NCBI RefSeq assembly: GCF_001428845.1 | Contig: NZ_LMIU01000022.1 | Coordinates: 186,001-250,000 of the forward strand | Length of the DNA stretch: 64,000 nt | Reading direction: 5' to 3' | Source: Achromobacter sp. Root83 | Lineage (GTDB): Bacteria; Pseudomonadota; Gammaproteobacteria; Burkholderiales; Burkholderiaceae_B | Shown here: positions 42,530 through 53,054 of the stretch, piece by piece | Layout of the letters: each line of letters starts with the position of its first letter | How positions within the stretch are numbered: the stretch's first letter is position 1 | The notes under the pieces: generated by a model | The model's database searches: none | Told to the model about the DNA's origin: nothing | What the model saw: only the letters and a program-made list of their open reading frames with translations | Made by a program: the position numbers and the translations under genes

Positions 42530-43426
42530 TCAGCCTTCGCCGCGCAAATGCGCCAGCAGCAGGCGTGCCGCCACGGTCAGGGTGTCGGCGTCCCGCACCC
42601 CCAGCAGCAGCCAGCGCCGGGCCCATTCGTCGGTCAGCGGGATCAGGCGGATGGGCATGGAGCGCGCGTGCGGTTCGGCCGCGATGCGCGGCAGGATGCC
42701 CACGCCCCGGGTGGCCGCCACCATGCGGCAGATGGCGTCAAAGCTGCGCACCTGGATGCGCAGGCGCATGGCCCGCCCCATCCGGCCGCTTTCTTCGGAC
42801 AGGCGGGTCGCCAGCGACGTCGCGGGCGGCAGGCCGACGTAGTCGTACGCCAGCGTGTCCGCGAAGGCCACCTGCGGTTCGGCGGCCAGCGGATGGCGCT
42901 GCGGCACGATCAGCACCAGCTCGTCCAGGCGGTACGGAAAAGTGGACAGGCCATCGGCGGGCGTGCGGTCGGCGAATACGCCGATGTCGGCGCGGTTTTC
43001 CAGCACCGCCGTGACGATATCGATGCTGTTTTGCTCTTCCAGGTCGATGCGCACCGCGGGATGCTCATCCATGAAGGCGGCCAGGTCCTCGGGCAGGAAT
43101 TGCGTCAGGGACGAGGTATTGGCCGCGATGCGCACCTGCCCGCGCACGCCTTGCGCGAAGTCCGACAGGGCGCCCGCCATCTGCTCCACTTCCTGCAGCA
43201 CCCGCAGCGCATGGACCAGACAGGCCTGGCCGGCGTCGGTGAGTTCGATCCCGGCCGCATTGCGGTATAGCAGCGGAGAACCCAGCGCGGCCTCCAGATC
43301 CGAGATGCGCTTGCTGGCCGCGCCCACCGCCAGGTGCGATTGGCGCGCACCGGCCGAAATGCTTCCCTGGCGCGCGACGGCGACAAAGAGGGCAAGCGTA
43401 ACGAGATCGATGCGGGCAAAGTTCAT
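42530..43426 (-). CDS. LysR-family transcriptional regulator
   Basis: A 298-residue regulator. The winged helix at residues 1-65 (LFVAVARQGSISAGARQSHL, ASKRISDLEAALGSPLLYR) and a C-terminal effector domain follow the LysR pattern. It is on the same strand as, and 125 bp upstream of, the CoA-transferase operon, and is the likely regulator. No perfect T-N11-A site was pinned down in the 125-bp gap. Confidence 0.87.
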   Translation of the reverse strand: MNFARIDLVTLALFVAVARQGSISAGARQSHLAVGAASKRISDLEAALGSPLLYRNAAGIELTDAGQACLVHALRVLQEVEQMAGALSDFAQGVRGQVRIAANTSSLTQFLPEDLAAFMDEHPAVRIDLEEQNSIDIVTAVLENRADIGVFADRTPADGLSTFPYRLDELVLIVPQRHPLAAEPQVAFADTLAYDYVGLPPATSLATRLSEESGRMGRAMRLRIQVRSFDAICRMVAATRGVGILPRIAAEPHARSMPIRLIPLTDEWARRWLLLGVRDADTLTVAARLLLAHLRGEG

Positions 43427-43504
43427 GAAAAGGGTCTACGACGCCAAGGGGCCGGGCTGAAACTATAGCGGGAGCCATCCGGGATAAATATGTCCCTATT
43501 TTAG

Positions 43505-45319
<1,815 letters not shown>

Positions 45320-45330
45320 GGAGACCCGCC

Positions 45331-45531
45331 ATGCACATCACGCTGAACGGAGACGCACGTGAATTCCCGCTGGACACCACGGTGAATGAACTGCTTGAAG
45401 CATTGGGCTATGCCGGCAAGCGCGTAGCCGTGGAACGCAACGGCGAAATCGTGCCCAAGAGCCAGCATGCGCAAACCGCGCTGACGGACGGCGATCAAGT
45501 TGAAATCGTGGTCGCGGTGGGCGGCGGCTGA
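45331..45531 (+). CDS. thiS: ThiS sulfur-carrier protein
   Basis: A 66-residue ubiquitin-like protein for thiazole synthesis of thiamine. It ends VVAVGGG with the C-terminal Gly-Gly needed for adenylation and thiocarboxylate formation, and has the typical core YAGKRVAVERNGEIVP. thiG, usually its neighbour, is not in the window; the nearest upstream genes are pip and trmB. A GGAG just upstream sets the start. Confidence 0.9.
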   Translation: MHITLNGDAREFPLDTTVNELLEALGYAGKRVAVERNGEIVPKSQHAQTALTDGDQVEIVVAVGGG

Positions 45532-45915
45532 AACCCGATCCGACGCGCGATTTCGCGCCATCGCACCGCATGCAAAAGGGCCGCCGACACAGCGGCCCTT
45601 TTTGCATGCCGCCGCTCGCACGAGAGGGCTTAAACCCGCGGATACAAACGCCCTGCAAAGAGGCCGGCAATGTTGCGTAGTCTGGCGAGAGGCTATCAAC
45701 CTGTTACACGTTACCCCCTCGTCGCACGGCGAATGTGCGAGTCATAATCGTTCCTGCTGGCGTTCTACTGGCTCGCGCCGATGATCGGCGCCGCCGCGGC
45801 AGGCAATGCGGGACTGGATCTTTTGGCGATCGCGGACATCGTGAAAAAAATGTTCACGGCCGCGCGCCCTGACAGCGCTTAGTTTTCTCACCGCAACATC
45901 GATAAAGGAAACACT
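45532..45915. other. Intergenic region, thiS to kbp
   Basis: A 384-bp gap. It holds the thiS terminator and, near the 3' end, the kbp promoter and ribosome site (AAAGGAAAC). A 5-7-5 inverted repeat GTGAA-N7-TTCAC lies at 45841-45857. A hydrophobic open frame from 45748 to 45882 has no good start; see rejected items. Confidence 0.4.
45568..45609 (+). terminator. Rho-independent terminator after thiS
   Basis: A long hairpin GCATGCAAAAGGGCCGC (45568-45584) pairs with GCGGCCCTTTTTGCATGC (45592-45609), with one extra T on the right arm. The GC core followed by the T-tract makes a good intrinsic terminator for the trmB-pip-thiS transcript. Confidence 0.8.
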
Positions 45916-46362
45916 ATGGGTCTGCTCAATTTCATCAAAGACGTTGGCGAAAAGCTCTTCGGCGCCAGCGAGGCCAAGGCCGCGACAGCGGACGAACTGA
46001 AGAAAGAGTTGGATAAGCACGGCCTGAACGCGGATGGCCTGCAAATATCGGTGGACGGCGACAAGGTCACGGTGGCGGGCGAAGCGCTGAGCACCGAAGA
46101 CGCCGAGAAGATCTCGCTGGCGCTGGGCAATACCGTGGGCGTGGCCGCGGTGGACAACCAGTTGAAGGTCAAGCAAGCCGCGCCCGAAGCCAAGATGTAC
46201 ACGGTGCAGAAGGGCGACAACCTGTGGAAGATCGCCGAAGCGCAATACGGCACGGGCCAGGGCGCCAAGAACACGCTGATCTTCGAGGCCAACAAGCCGA
46301 TGCTGACCAGCCCCGACAAGATCTACCCGGGCCAGGTCCTGCGCATTCCGCCGCTGTCGTAA
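45916..46362 (+). CDS. kbp: BON-LysM protein (Kbp/YgaU-like, K+-binding)
   Basis: A 148-residue cytoplasmic-type protein without signal peptide. Residues ~25-85 form a BON domain (DELKKELDKHGLNADGLQIS, TVAGEALSTEDAEKISLALG) and ~95-147 a LysM domain (YTVQKGDNLWKIAEAQYG, then KIYPGQVLRIPPL). This layout equals E. coli Kbp/YgaU, a potassium-binding protein. It ends with a terminator at 46451-46479. Confidence 0.88.
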   Translation: MGLLNFIKDVGEKLFGASEAKAATADELKKELDKHGLNADGLQISVDGDKVTVAGEALSTEDAEKISLALGNTVGVAAVDNQLKVKQAAPEAKMYTVQKGDNLWKIAEAQYGTGQGAKNTLIFEANKPMLTSPDKIYPGQVLRIPPLS

Positions 46363-46396
46363 GCGGCACCCGATTCAGACAACCCGGAGGACACCC

Positions 46397-46513
46397 ATGC
46401 GTTTTCCGGCTTGTGTCGCGGCACGGCGCCCCCTGCCAGCCGCGATTACTTGGCCAGACGCAACGTCTGGCCATTTTTTGCGCGGCGAGCGCTGCATACG
46501 CCTACACCGCTAA
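46397..46513 (+). other. Short open frame with strong ribosome site, crossing a terminator
   Basis: GGAGG at 46386-46390 is followed six bases later by an ATG and 38 codons ending at a TAA. The frame runs through the terminator hairpin at 46451-46479, so full translation is unlikely, and composition is poor. It may be a remnant or a small leader. Confidence 0.2.
46451..46479 (+). terminator. Rho-independent terminator after kbp
   Basis: A perfect 10-bp stem, TGGCCAGACG (46451-46460) and CGTCTGGCCA (46464-46473), has a CAA loop and is followed by TTTTTT (46474-46479). A very clear intrinsic terminator about 90 bp after the kbp stop. Confidence 0.92.
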
Positions 46514-46550
46514 AGCACCGGCCCCGCGCAAGAATGCCCGCCCCGCCGCC

Positions 46551-46621
46551 GGGCCGTCCCAAGGCGGGGCAGCCCCCGCGGGGGGCAGCAAGCGAGCGCA
46601 GCGAGTGCGGCGTGGGGGTCC
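46551..46621. repeat. REP-like GC-rich palindromic element next to ffh
   Basis: A 71-bp element with a run AGCCCCCGCGGGGGGC and a tail AGCGAGCGCAGCGAG ending GGCGTGGGGG. This pattern is recognisable as a short interspersed element common near gene ends in Achromobacter/Bordetella genomes (recalled knowledge). It abuts the ffh stop codon and may serve as a transcript-end structure. Confidence 0.5.
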
Positions 46622-48028
46622 TTACTTCATTCCGAAGCGGCCAAGGCCTTTCATGCCACCCATGGCGCGCATCATCTTCGCCATGCCGCCCTTCTTCATC
46701 TGCTTCATCATGCCCTGCATCTGCTCGAACTGAGCCAGCAGGCGGTTGACCTCTTGCACCGGCACGCCGGAGCCGGTCGCGATGCGGCGCTTGCGCGATG
46801 CCTTGATCAGTTCGGGCTTGGCGCGTTCGGCGGCCGTCATGGAATTCAGGATGCCTTCGGTGCGGCGTAGCTGCTTTTCGGCCTGGCCGCCCTGCAGTTG
46901 GCCCGCGGCCTGCTGGAACTGGGCCGGCAGCTTTTCAAGCAGCGAACCCATGTCGCCCAGCTTCTTCACCTGGCCGAGCTGGTCGCGGAAGTCGTTCAAG
47001 TCGAACTTGTTGCCCGACTTGATCTTCGAGGCCAGCTTCTGCGCTTCGGCGATGTCGATGTTCTTTTGCGCTTGTTCGACAAGCGAAACGATGTCGCCCA
47101 TGCCCAGCACGCGCTGCGCCATGCGGTCGGGGTAGAACGGCTCCAGGCCGTCCAGCTTTTCCGACACGCCGACGAACTTGAGCGGCTTGCCCGTGACGTG
47201 GCGCACCGACAGCGCCGCGCCGCCGCGGGCGTCGCCGTCCAGCTTGGTCAGCACCACACCCGTCAGCGGCAGCGCATCCGCGAAGGCGCGCGCGGTGTTG
47301 ACCGCGTCCTGGCCCTGCATGGCGTCCACCACGAACAGCGTTTCCACCGGCTTGACCAGGTCATGCAGCGCGCGGATCTCGCGCATCATGGCCTCGTCGA
47401 TGCCCAGCCGGCCGGCCGTATCCAGGATCAGCACGTCATAGTGATGGCGGCGGGCGTGGTCCATCGCGCCGCGCGCGATGTCTTCGGGCTTCTGGCTGGG
47501 GTCGGACGGCAGGAAGTCCACGCCCACCTGCGCCGCCACGCTCTTCAATTGGTCGATAGCGGCCGGACGGTAGACGTCAGCCGACACCACCAGCACTTTC
47601 TTCTTGCCGGTCTTGCGGCCGTGCTGCGTATGCTGGCCTTCGGACAGCCAGCGCGCCAGCTTGCCGGTGGTGGTGGTCTTGCCGGCGCCCTGAAGGCCTG
47701 CCATCAGGATGACGGCGGGCGGCTGCACGGCCAGCGACAGTTCATTGGCGCCTTCGCCCAGGTCGCCGCCCATCAGCGCGGTCAATTCCTTGCTGACCAC
47801 GCCCACCAGGGCCTGGCCGGGGCTGAGGCTGGCGGCGACTTCTTCGCCCAGCGCCTTTTCCTTGACCCGCGCGACGAACTCGCGCACGACGGGCAGCGCC
47901 ACGTCGGCTTCCAGCAGCGCCATGCGCACTTCGCGCAGCATCTCCTGGGTGTTGGCCTCTGTCAGGCGGGCTTCCCCACGCAGCGTCTTGACGACGCGCG
48001 ATAGGCGTTGAGTTAGGTTATCGAGCAT
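46622..48028 (-). CDS. ffh: Signal recognition particle protein Ffh
   Basis: A 468-residue SRP54 GTPase. The N domain (1-85) is followed by the G domain with P-loop GLQGAGKTTTTGKLA (~residue 102), DTAGR (~190) and TKLDGDARGGAAL (~245), then the Met-rich M domain with MTAAERAKPELI and RRIATGSGVPVQEVN. It binds 4.5S RNA and signal sequences. Divergent from a CcsA/YpjD-like gene, as in many proteobacteria. Confidence 0.96.
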   Translation of the reverse strand: MLDNLTQRLSRVVKTLRGEARLTEANTQEMLREVRMALLEADVALPVVREFVARVKEKALGEEVAASLSPGQALVGVVSKELTALMGGDLGEGANELSLAVQPPAVILMAGLQGAGKTTTTGKLARWLSEGQHTQHGRKTGKKKVLVVSADVYRPAAIDQLKSVAAQVGVDFLPSDPSQKPEDIARGAMDHARRHHYDVLILDTAGRLGIDEAMMREIRALHDLVKPVETLFVVDAMQGQDAVNTARAFADALPLTGVVLTKLDGDARGGAALSVRHVTGKPLKFVGVSEKLDGLEPFYPDRMAQRVLGMGDIVSLVEQAQKNIDIAEAQKLASKIKSGNKFDLNDFRDQLGQVKKLGDMGSLLEKLPAQFQQAAGQLQGGQAEKQLRRTEGILNSMTAAERAKPELIKASRKRRIATGSGVPVQEVNRLLAQFEQMQGMMKQMKKGGMAKMMRAMGGMKGLGRFGMK

Positions 48029-48134
48029 GAGAGGCGTTTCCGCTTAAACTAGTTGATTGAACGGTGGCCGCAGGCGCGGATTCTGCGCTTTCGGGTGACA
48101 TGCACCCCAAGGCCCCATCCAGACAACGGTTTCT

Positions 48135-48977
48135 ATGTCACTAGGCATTGTATTTCACACAGCGGCTGCCTTGGCGTACGCAGTGCTCGGGGGGTCGCTC
48201 TGGATCCGCCTGGCCGGCGCCGGGGAAGTGGAAAAGACAGGCAGAATTGCCCGTCTGTGCCTGCTGGGAGCCCTGGTTCTCCATGGAATCGGGCTGCAAC
48301 AGTCTATGCTGGGCGCCCATCATCTGTTCATTGGGTGGGCACTTGCCCTGTCCGCGGCCATCTGGCTGGGCATGGTCGTCTTCTGGCTGGAAAGCCTGCT
48401 GGTCCGCATCGACGGCCTGCAATTGCTGCTGCTGCCCGCCGCCGCCGCCGCCAGCGCACTGGCCGCCCTGTTCCCCCAGGGACAGTTCGTGCCCCACGCC
48501 GACGACCCCTGGCTGCGCGTCCATCTGCTGATCGCCCTGGCGGCTTACGGCCTGATCACCATCGCCGCCCTGCACGCCATGATGATGGCCCTGCTGGACC
48601 GCCACCTGCACCGACCTCTCGACACGCCCACCGAGCGCAGCATCGTCGGGCGCGTGCTGGACTCCCAGCCCCCGCTGCTGGTGCAGGAACAACTGCTGTT
48701 CCGCATCATCTGGATCGGCTTCATCGTGCTGACGCTGGCCGTGGGGTCGGGATCCGTGGCGTCCATGAAGCTGACCGGCAAGATCCTGCCGTTCGACCAC
48801 AAAACCGTCTTCACCCTGCTGTCCTGGCTGACCTTCGGCGTGCTGCTGGCGGGCCGCCACATCTGGGGCTGGCGCGGCCGCGTCGCGCTACGCTGGACCC
48901 TGACGGGCTTTGGTTTCCTGATTCTGGCCTACACCGGCAGCCGGTTCGTGCTGGAAATGATTTTGCATCGAGGCTGA
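48135..48977 (+). CDS. CcsA/YpjD-like membrane protein
   Basis: A 280-residue eight-helix inner-membrane protein. It has the CcsA/YpjD family trait of a helix starting FHTAAALAYAVLG and a haem-handling-type His region WLRVHLLIALAAYGLITIAA (~130-150) plus a C-terminal GRHIWGWRGRVALRWTLTGF. E. coli YpjD sits next to ffh in the same divergent arrangement. Family members help cytochrome c maturation, but YpjD's role is poorly defined; the tryptophan-rich WWD signature of true haem handlers is not obvious. Confidence 0.82.
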   Translation: MSLGIVFHTAAALAYAVLGGSLWIRLAGAGEVEKTGRIARLCLLGALVLHGIGLQQSMLGAHHLFIGWALALSAAIWLGMVVFWLESLLVRIDGLQLLLLPAAAAASALAALFPQGQFVPHADDPWLRVHLLIALAAYGLITIAALHAMMMALLDRHLHRPLDTPTERSIVGRVLDSQPPLLVQEQLLFRIIWIGFIVLTLAVGSGSVASMKLTGKILPFDHKTVFTLLSWLTFGVLLAGRHIWGWRGRVALRWTLTGFGFLILAYTGSRFVLEMILHRG

Positions 48978-48978
48978 C

Positions 48979-49251
48979 GTGGGCAAGTTGCTGTTCTGGA
49001 TTGTTCTGATCATCCTGGTGCTGTTCGTGGCCCGCATCGCCGGCCGCATGGCCGCGGCGCGCCAGGCCGGCACGCAAGCCGGCCACGGCAAGAAGCAGGC
49101 CGGCGGGCAGCCCCCGCCGCCCAAACCGCTGGAGTCCATGGAGCGCTGCGCCCATTGCGGCATCCACCTGCCGCGCTCCGAAGCCGTGCTGCTGAACGGC
49201 CAGACCTGGTGCAGCGCCGAACACGCGCGGCTGGGTCCGGCCAAGCGCTGA
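48979..49251 (+). CDS. PP0621-type small membrane-anchored zinc-ribbon protein
   Basis: A 90-residue protein with one N-terminal helix (LLFWIVLIILVLFVARIAG), a Gly/Lys/Pro-rich linker and a Cys motif CAHCGIHL...WCSAEH that could bind zinc. It matches the small PP0621 family found next to CcsA-like and ampD genes. A GTG start at 48979 follows the previous stop with one base between. Function unknown. Confidence 0.75.
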   Translation: MGKLLFWIVLIILVLFVARIAGRMAAARQAGTQAGHGKKQAGGQPPPPKPLESMERCAHCGIHLPRSEAVLLNGQTWCSAEHARLGPAKR

Positions 49252-49322
49252 TCGGGTTTTGCGCCGGCCGGCGTGGGCGTGCGCCCGCCGATAGGGCGTT
49301 GCGTCCGCGCACGGCATAATGC

Positions 49323-49931
49323 ATGTCGGAATCAACACACATGCTTTCTTCCATGGCCTTGCTTCTGGATCGACATGGCTGGCTGGCGCCGGCTCCGGGC
49401 GTTTCCCTTCTGCCCTCGCCCAACTGCGACGCGCGGCCCGCGGGCGCGCAGGTGTCGCTATTGGTGCTGCACAACATCAGCCTGCCCCCCGGGCAATTCG
49501 GCGGCCCCGAGGTCGCCGGGCTGTTCCTGAATACGCTGGACCACGCCTCGCACCCCTGGCTGGAACGCCTGCGCGGACTGCGCGTATCGGCGCACTTCTT
49601 CATCCGCCGCGAAGGCCGCATCCTGCAGTTCGTGTCCACCGAGCGCCGCGCCTGGCATGCCGGTGTATCGGCCTTCGCCGGCCGCGAGCGCTGCAATGAT
49701 TTTTCCATCGGCATCGAACTGGAAGGCACGGACACGCTGCCCTACACTGACGAGCAATATCAGGCGCTGCGCAAGCTGGCGCCGTTGCTGCGCACGCGCT
49801 ATCCCCTGGCCGCGGCCTGGGGACACGAACACATTGCGCCGGGCCGCAAGACGGACCCCGGCCCCGCTTTCAACTGGACGCGCTTTTCGCGCGACAGCGG
49901 CTTTGCGCGGCGGCAGTTGCCGCCCGTCTGA
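49323..49931 (+). CDS. ampD: 1,6-anhydro-N-acetylmuramyl-L-alanine amidase AmpD
   Basis: A 202-residue Zn amidase for peptidoglycan recycling. Zn ligands are visible: His in LLVLHNISLPP (~residue 50) and the pair in WGHEHIAPGRKTDPG (His and Asp, ~160-170). FDWTRF-like FNWTRFSRD ends the catalytic core. Loss of AmpD usually derepresses ampC beta-lactamase. The start at 49323 could be shortened to MALLLDRHG. Confidence 0.92.
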   Translation: MSESTHMLSSMALLLDRHGWLAPAPGVSLLPSPNCDARPAGAQVSLLVLHNISLPPGQFGGPEVAGLFLNTLDHASHPWLERLRGLRVSAHFFIRREGRILQFVSTERRAWHAGVSAFAGRERCNDFSIGIELEGTDTLPYTDEQYQALRKLAPLLRTRYPLAAAWGHEHIAPGRKTDPGPAFNWTRFSRDSGFARRQLPPV

Positions 49932-49948
49932 CACTTAAAGGATTGGCT

Positions 49949-50572
49949 ATGTTGAAGATCTGGGGACGCCTGACTTCCGTCAACGTTCAGAAAGTGATGC
50001 TGACCGTGCGCGAACTGGCCCTGCCGCACACCTTTGTCCAGGCCGGTGGCAAGTTTGGCGTGGTGGACACGGCCGACTACGCCGCCAAGCTCAATCCCAA
50101 CCGCCTCGTCCCCGTCATCGACGACGGCGGCTTCGTGCTGTGGGAATCCAACGCCATCGTGCGCTACCTGGCCGCGCGCTATGGCGTGGGCACGCTCTGG
50201 CCCGAGGACGTCTGCCTGCGCGCCGACGCCGACCGCTGGATGGACTGGCAGGCGACCGAATGGCAGCCCGCCATGGGTCCGGCATTCCTGGGCCTGATCC
50301 GCACGCCCGAAGACAAGCGCGACCACGCCGCCATCGAAAACTCCGTCAAGCGGTCGAATGCGCGCGCGCTGATCCTGGACCAGGCCTTGCAAGGCCGCGA
50401 GTTCATCGCCGGCCGCCACCTGACGATGGGCGACATCGCCCTGGTCAGCGCCGCGCACCGCTGGCTGGCCCTGCCGATAGCGCGTCCGGATACGCCCGCG
50501 CTGTCGGCCTGGTACCGCCGCGTCATGATGCGCCCCGCTCCGCAGGGCGTGCTGACGCTGCCGCTGGAATAA
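49949..50572 (+). CDS. Glutathione S-transferase family protein
   Basis: A 207-residue GST. The N-terminal thioredoxin-fold has SVNVQKVMLTVRELAL and the glutathione-binding NPNRLVPVIDDGGFVLWESN with the E-S pair; the C-terminal helical domain spans ~85-207. The start at 49949 (AAAGGA upstream) is preferred to a TTG two codons earlier. The substrate cannot be told from sequence. It converges with the Bug-type gene. Confidence 0.88.
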   Translation: MLKIWGRLTSVNVQKVMLTVRELALPHTFVQAGGKFGVVDTADYAAKLNPNRLVPVIDDGGFVLWESNAIVRYLAARYGVGTLWPEDVCLRADADRWMDWQATEWQPAMGPAFLGLIRTPEDKRDHAAIENSVKRSNARALILDQALQGREFIAGRHLTMGDIALVSAAHRWLALPIARPDTPALSAWYRRVMMRPAPQGVLTLPLE

Positions 50573-50585
50573 GACGCCGGCGGGG

Positions 50586-51545
50586 CTACTCCACCCAGGG
50601 CGTCTGCGCCCAGATCTGGCGCAGGCGGGCATCATCGTCCTTCAGGCGGTCCTGCCATTGCGGTCCGTCCACGTAGTCCATTTCGGTGAACTGCTGCTTC
50701 ATCTGGGCCTGGAATTCCGGGTTGGCGGCAACCTTGCCCAGCGCGCCGCGCAGCTTCTCGGACACATCGGCGGGCAGGTCCTTGGGCGCGACGATGCCGC
50801 GCTCCGAGGCAAATACCAGGTTCACGCCCAGTTCCTTGAACGTGGGCACGTCCGGCCCCAGCGGCGAACGCTTTTCGCTGGCCTGCGCCAGCACCCGCAT
50901 GTTCTTGCCGTGGTAGGGCATGACCTCTCCCATGTTCAGGCCGCCGATGACGGTGTGCCCGCCCAGCACCGAGCTGCGCAACGGCCCCGCGCCGTTGTAC
51001 GGCACGTGGTTCAGCTTCGTGCCTGTCTGGGCCTGGAACAACACCAGCGCCAGATGGTCGTCGGTGCCGACGCCCGTAGACCCATAGCTCACCGCGCCGG
51101 GCTTTTCCTTGGCCGCGGCAATCAGCGCCTCCAAGGTCTGGTACGGACTGTCGCTGGCCACGCTGAATGCGCTGGGGTCGCGCACCAGGTTGGCCAGGTA
51201 GGTGAAATCGCTTCCCGTGAAACCCGCCTTGCGCTCGATCGGCAAGGACACCAGACCGGGCATGTTCGTCATGGCCAGCGTGTAGCCGTCCGGCTTGGCG
51301 CGCGCCACGTACGACAGCGCAATCGCGCTCGAAGCGCCCGGCTTGTTCTGCACCACGACGGTCGTGCCCAGCTCTTTTTCCAGGAAGACCGCCAGCGAAC
51401 GGGCCGTAAGGTCCGTGCCGCCTCCCGGCGCAAAGCCGACAACCAGTTCGATGGGCCGGTCCGGCCACGCCCAGGCGGGCAACGCGGCGCAAAGGCCCGC
51501 GACGGACAGCGCGGCGCGCGCGATGGTCTTGCACGATACAAACAT
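50586..51545 (-). CDS. Bug-family solute-binding protein (last gene of catabolic cluster)
   Basis: A 319-residue periplasmic receptor. Signal peptide MFVSCKTIARAALSVAGLCA ends near AWA-W; PDRPIELVVGFAPGGGTDLT and NKPGASSAIALSYVARAKPD are Bug hallmarks. The start at 51545 has GGAG seven bases upstream on that strand. It is the last gene of the minus-strand cluster that begins at the aldehyde dehydrogenase. No TctA/B genes occur here. Confidence 0.85.
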   Translation of the reverse strand: MFVSCKTIARAALSVAGLCAALPAWAWPDRPIELVVGFAPGGGTDLTARSLAVFLEKELGTTVVVQNKPGASSAIALSYVARAKPDGYTLAMTNMPGLVSLPIERKAGFTGSDFTYLANLVRDPSAFSVASDSPYQTLEALIAAAKEKPGAVSYGSTGVGTDDHLALVLFQAQTGTKLNHVPYNGAGPLRSSVLGGHTVIGGLNMGEVMPYHGKNMRVLAQASEKRSPLGPDVPTFKELGVNLVFASERGIVAPKDLPADVSEKLRGALGKVAANPEFQAQMKQQFTEMDYVDGPQWQDRLKDDDARLRQIWAQTPWVE

Positions 51546-51632
51546 TTTTTTGTCTCCAGGCTTTTGGTGTGGTCCGGCCAAGCGGCCATCTAAGAAAAAG
51601 TGCCCGCCGCGCGAGGCTCGCGGCGCGGCGTA

Positions 51633-53054
51633 TTACGGCAAGGCGCCGGCCGGGCTTGCCGGCAGCACCTTGCCAGGGTTCATCAGCCCCTGCGGGTCCA
51701 GGGCCTGCTTGATCCGCCGCATCAGGTCCAGCTCCACCTCGCTCTTGTAGCGCTGCAGGTCCTGCACGCGGCGCTGGCCGATGCCCTGCTCGGCGCTGAT
51801 GGATCCGCCGGCCTCGTGCACGCGGTCATGCACCAGCCGCTGGATGTCCGCTTGCGGCGCGCCAGCAGGAGGCAGCAGGTTGTAGTGAAGATTGCCGTCG
51901 CCCAGATGGCCGAATACGCGCATGGCCACGCCGGGATACGCGGCGGCCAGCGCCTCGTCCGTGCACCGTACGAAATCGGGGATCCGCGACGCGGGCAGCG
52001 AGATATCGTGCTTGACACAGGCCTCGGCCCGCGCCAGCGCCAGCGTAATGCTCTCGCGCAGATGCCAGAAGGCGGCGCTTTGCGCGCCCGACACCGAGAC
52101 CGCCGCATCCAGCGCCTCGCCCGCCTCCATGGCGGCCGACAGAACGGCCTCCAGCCGCTCCTGCGCATGCTGCTCGTCCTCGCTGTCCGATATTTCCAGC
52201 AACGCGCACCAGGCGCCCTCGGGCAGTTCGGCGAACGGCAGGCGTTGCTGCGGAAACGCCCGCGTCACGTCCTGCAGGCACGCAAGCGACATGACCTCGA
52301 AGGCGGTCAGCCCCGCGCCAAAGCCGGCGCGGGCACGCTGCAGCAATTGCAGCGCCTGGGGCAATCCAGGCACCGCGAGCAACGCGGTGCGTTGCGTGCG
52401 CGGCAAGGGAAAGAGCTTGAGCACCGCGGCAGTGATGATGCCCAGCGTGCCCTCGCTGCCGATGTAGACATCGCGCAGGTCGTAGCCGGTGTTGTCCTTG
52501 CGCAGGCCGCGCAGCCCGTGCCAGATCCGGCCTTGCGGCGTGACGACTTCCAGGCCCAGCGCAAGCTCGCGCGCGTTGCCGTAGCGCAGCACCTGCGTGC
52601 CGCCCGCGTTGGTCGCCAGGTTGCCGCCGATGGTGCAACTGCCTTCCGCCCCTAATGACAGCGGAAACAGCCGGCCGGCCTGGGCCGCCGCTTCCTGGAC
52701 GGCCTGCAGCACGCAGCCGGCTTCGACCGTGATGGTGTCGTTGTCCAGGTCCACGGCGCGCACCCGGTTCATGCGCAGCAGCGACAGCACCACGGCCGAC
52801 GCGCTGGCATCGGGCGTGGCGGCCGCCACCTGGCCGGTATTGCCGCCCTGCGGCACCACCGGCACGCCGGCGGCGGCGCACACGCGCATCACCCGCGCCA
52901 CCTCGTCGCTATCAGCGGGCCGCAGCACCGCCAGCGCGCGGCCGGTGACGGCCTGGCGCCAGTCGGTCAGGTAAGGCTCGGCATCGGCGCCGGTCAGCAC
53001 ATGCGCCTGGCCAAGGCAGGCGATCAGGTCCCCCAGCAGCCCGGCCCGCGTCAC
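51633..53054 (-). CDS. FAD-linked oxidase (GlcD/D-lactate dehydrogenase-like)
   Basis: A 473-residue flavoprotein of the VAO fold. The FAD-binding part has PVVPQGGNTGQVAAATPD (~75-93) and GAEGSCTIGGNLATNAGG; the C-terminal oxidase domain has FGHLGDGNLHYNLLP and ISAEQGIGQRR. These are typical of GlcD, D-lactate and D-2-hydroxyglutarate dehydrogenases, which oxidise a D-2-hydroxy acid to a keto acid. The GTG start at 53054 overlaps the dehydrogenase stop (GTGA); the frame upstream is a shadow. Confidence 0.87.
   Translation of the reverse strand: MTRAGLLGDLIACLGQAHVLTGADAEPYLTDWRQAVTGRALAVLRPADSDEVARVMRVCAAAGVPVVPQGGNTGQVAAATPDASASAVVLSLLRMNRVRAVDLDNDTITVEAGCVLQAVQEAAAQAGRLFPLSLGAEGSCTIGGNLATNAGGTQVLRYGNARELALGLEVVTPQGRIWHGLRGLRKDNTGYDLRDVYIGSEGTLGIITAAVLKLFPLPRTQRTALLAVPGLPQALQLLQRARAGFGAGLTAFEVMSLACLQDVTRAFPQQRLPFAELPEGAWCALLEISDSEDEQHAQERLEAVLSAAMEAGEALDAAVSVSGAQSAAFWHLRESITLALARAEACVKHDISLPASRIPDFVRCTDEALAAAYPGVAMRVFGHLGDGNLHYNLLPPAGAPQADIQRLVHDRVHEAGGSISAEQGIGQRRVQDLQRYKSEVELDLMRRIKQALDPQGLMNPGKVLPASPAGALP

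Noticed and set aside
45748..45882. A hydrophobic frame FLLAFYWLAPMIGAAAAGN ahead of kbp
   Set aside because: It has an in-frame stop just upstream, no ATG/GTG start before residue 12, and no ribosome site; at most a 33-residue peptide from 45781.
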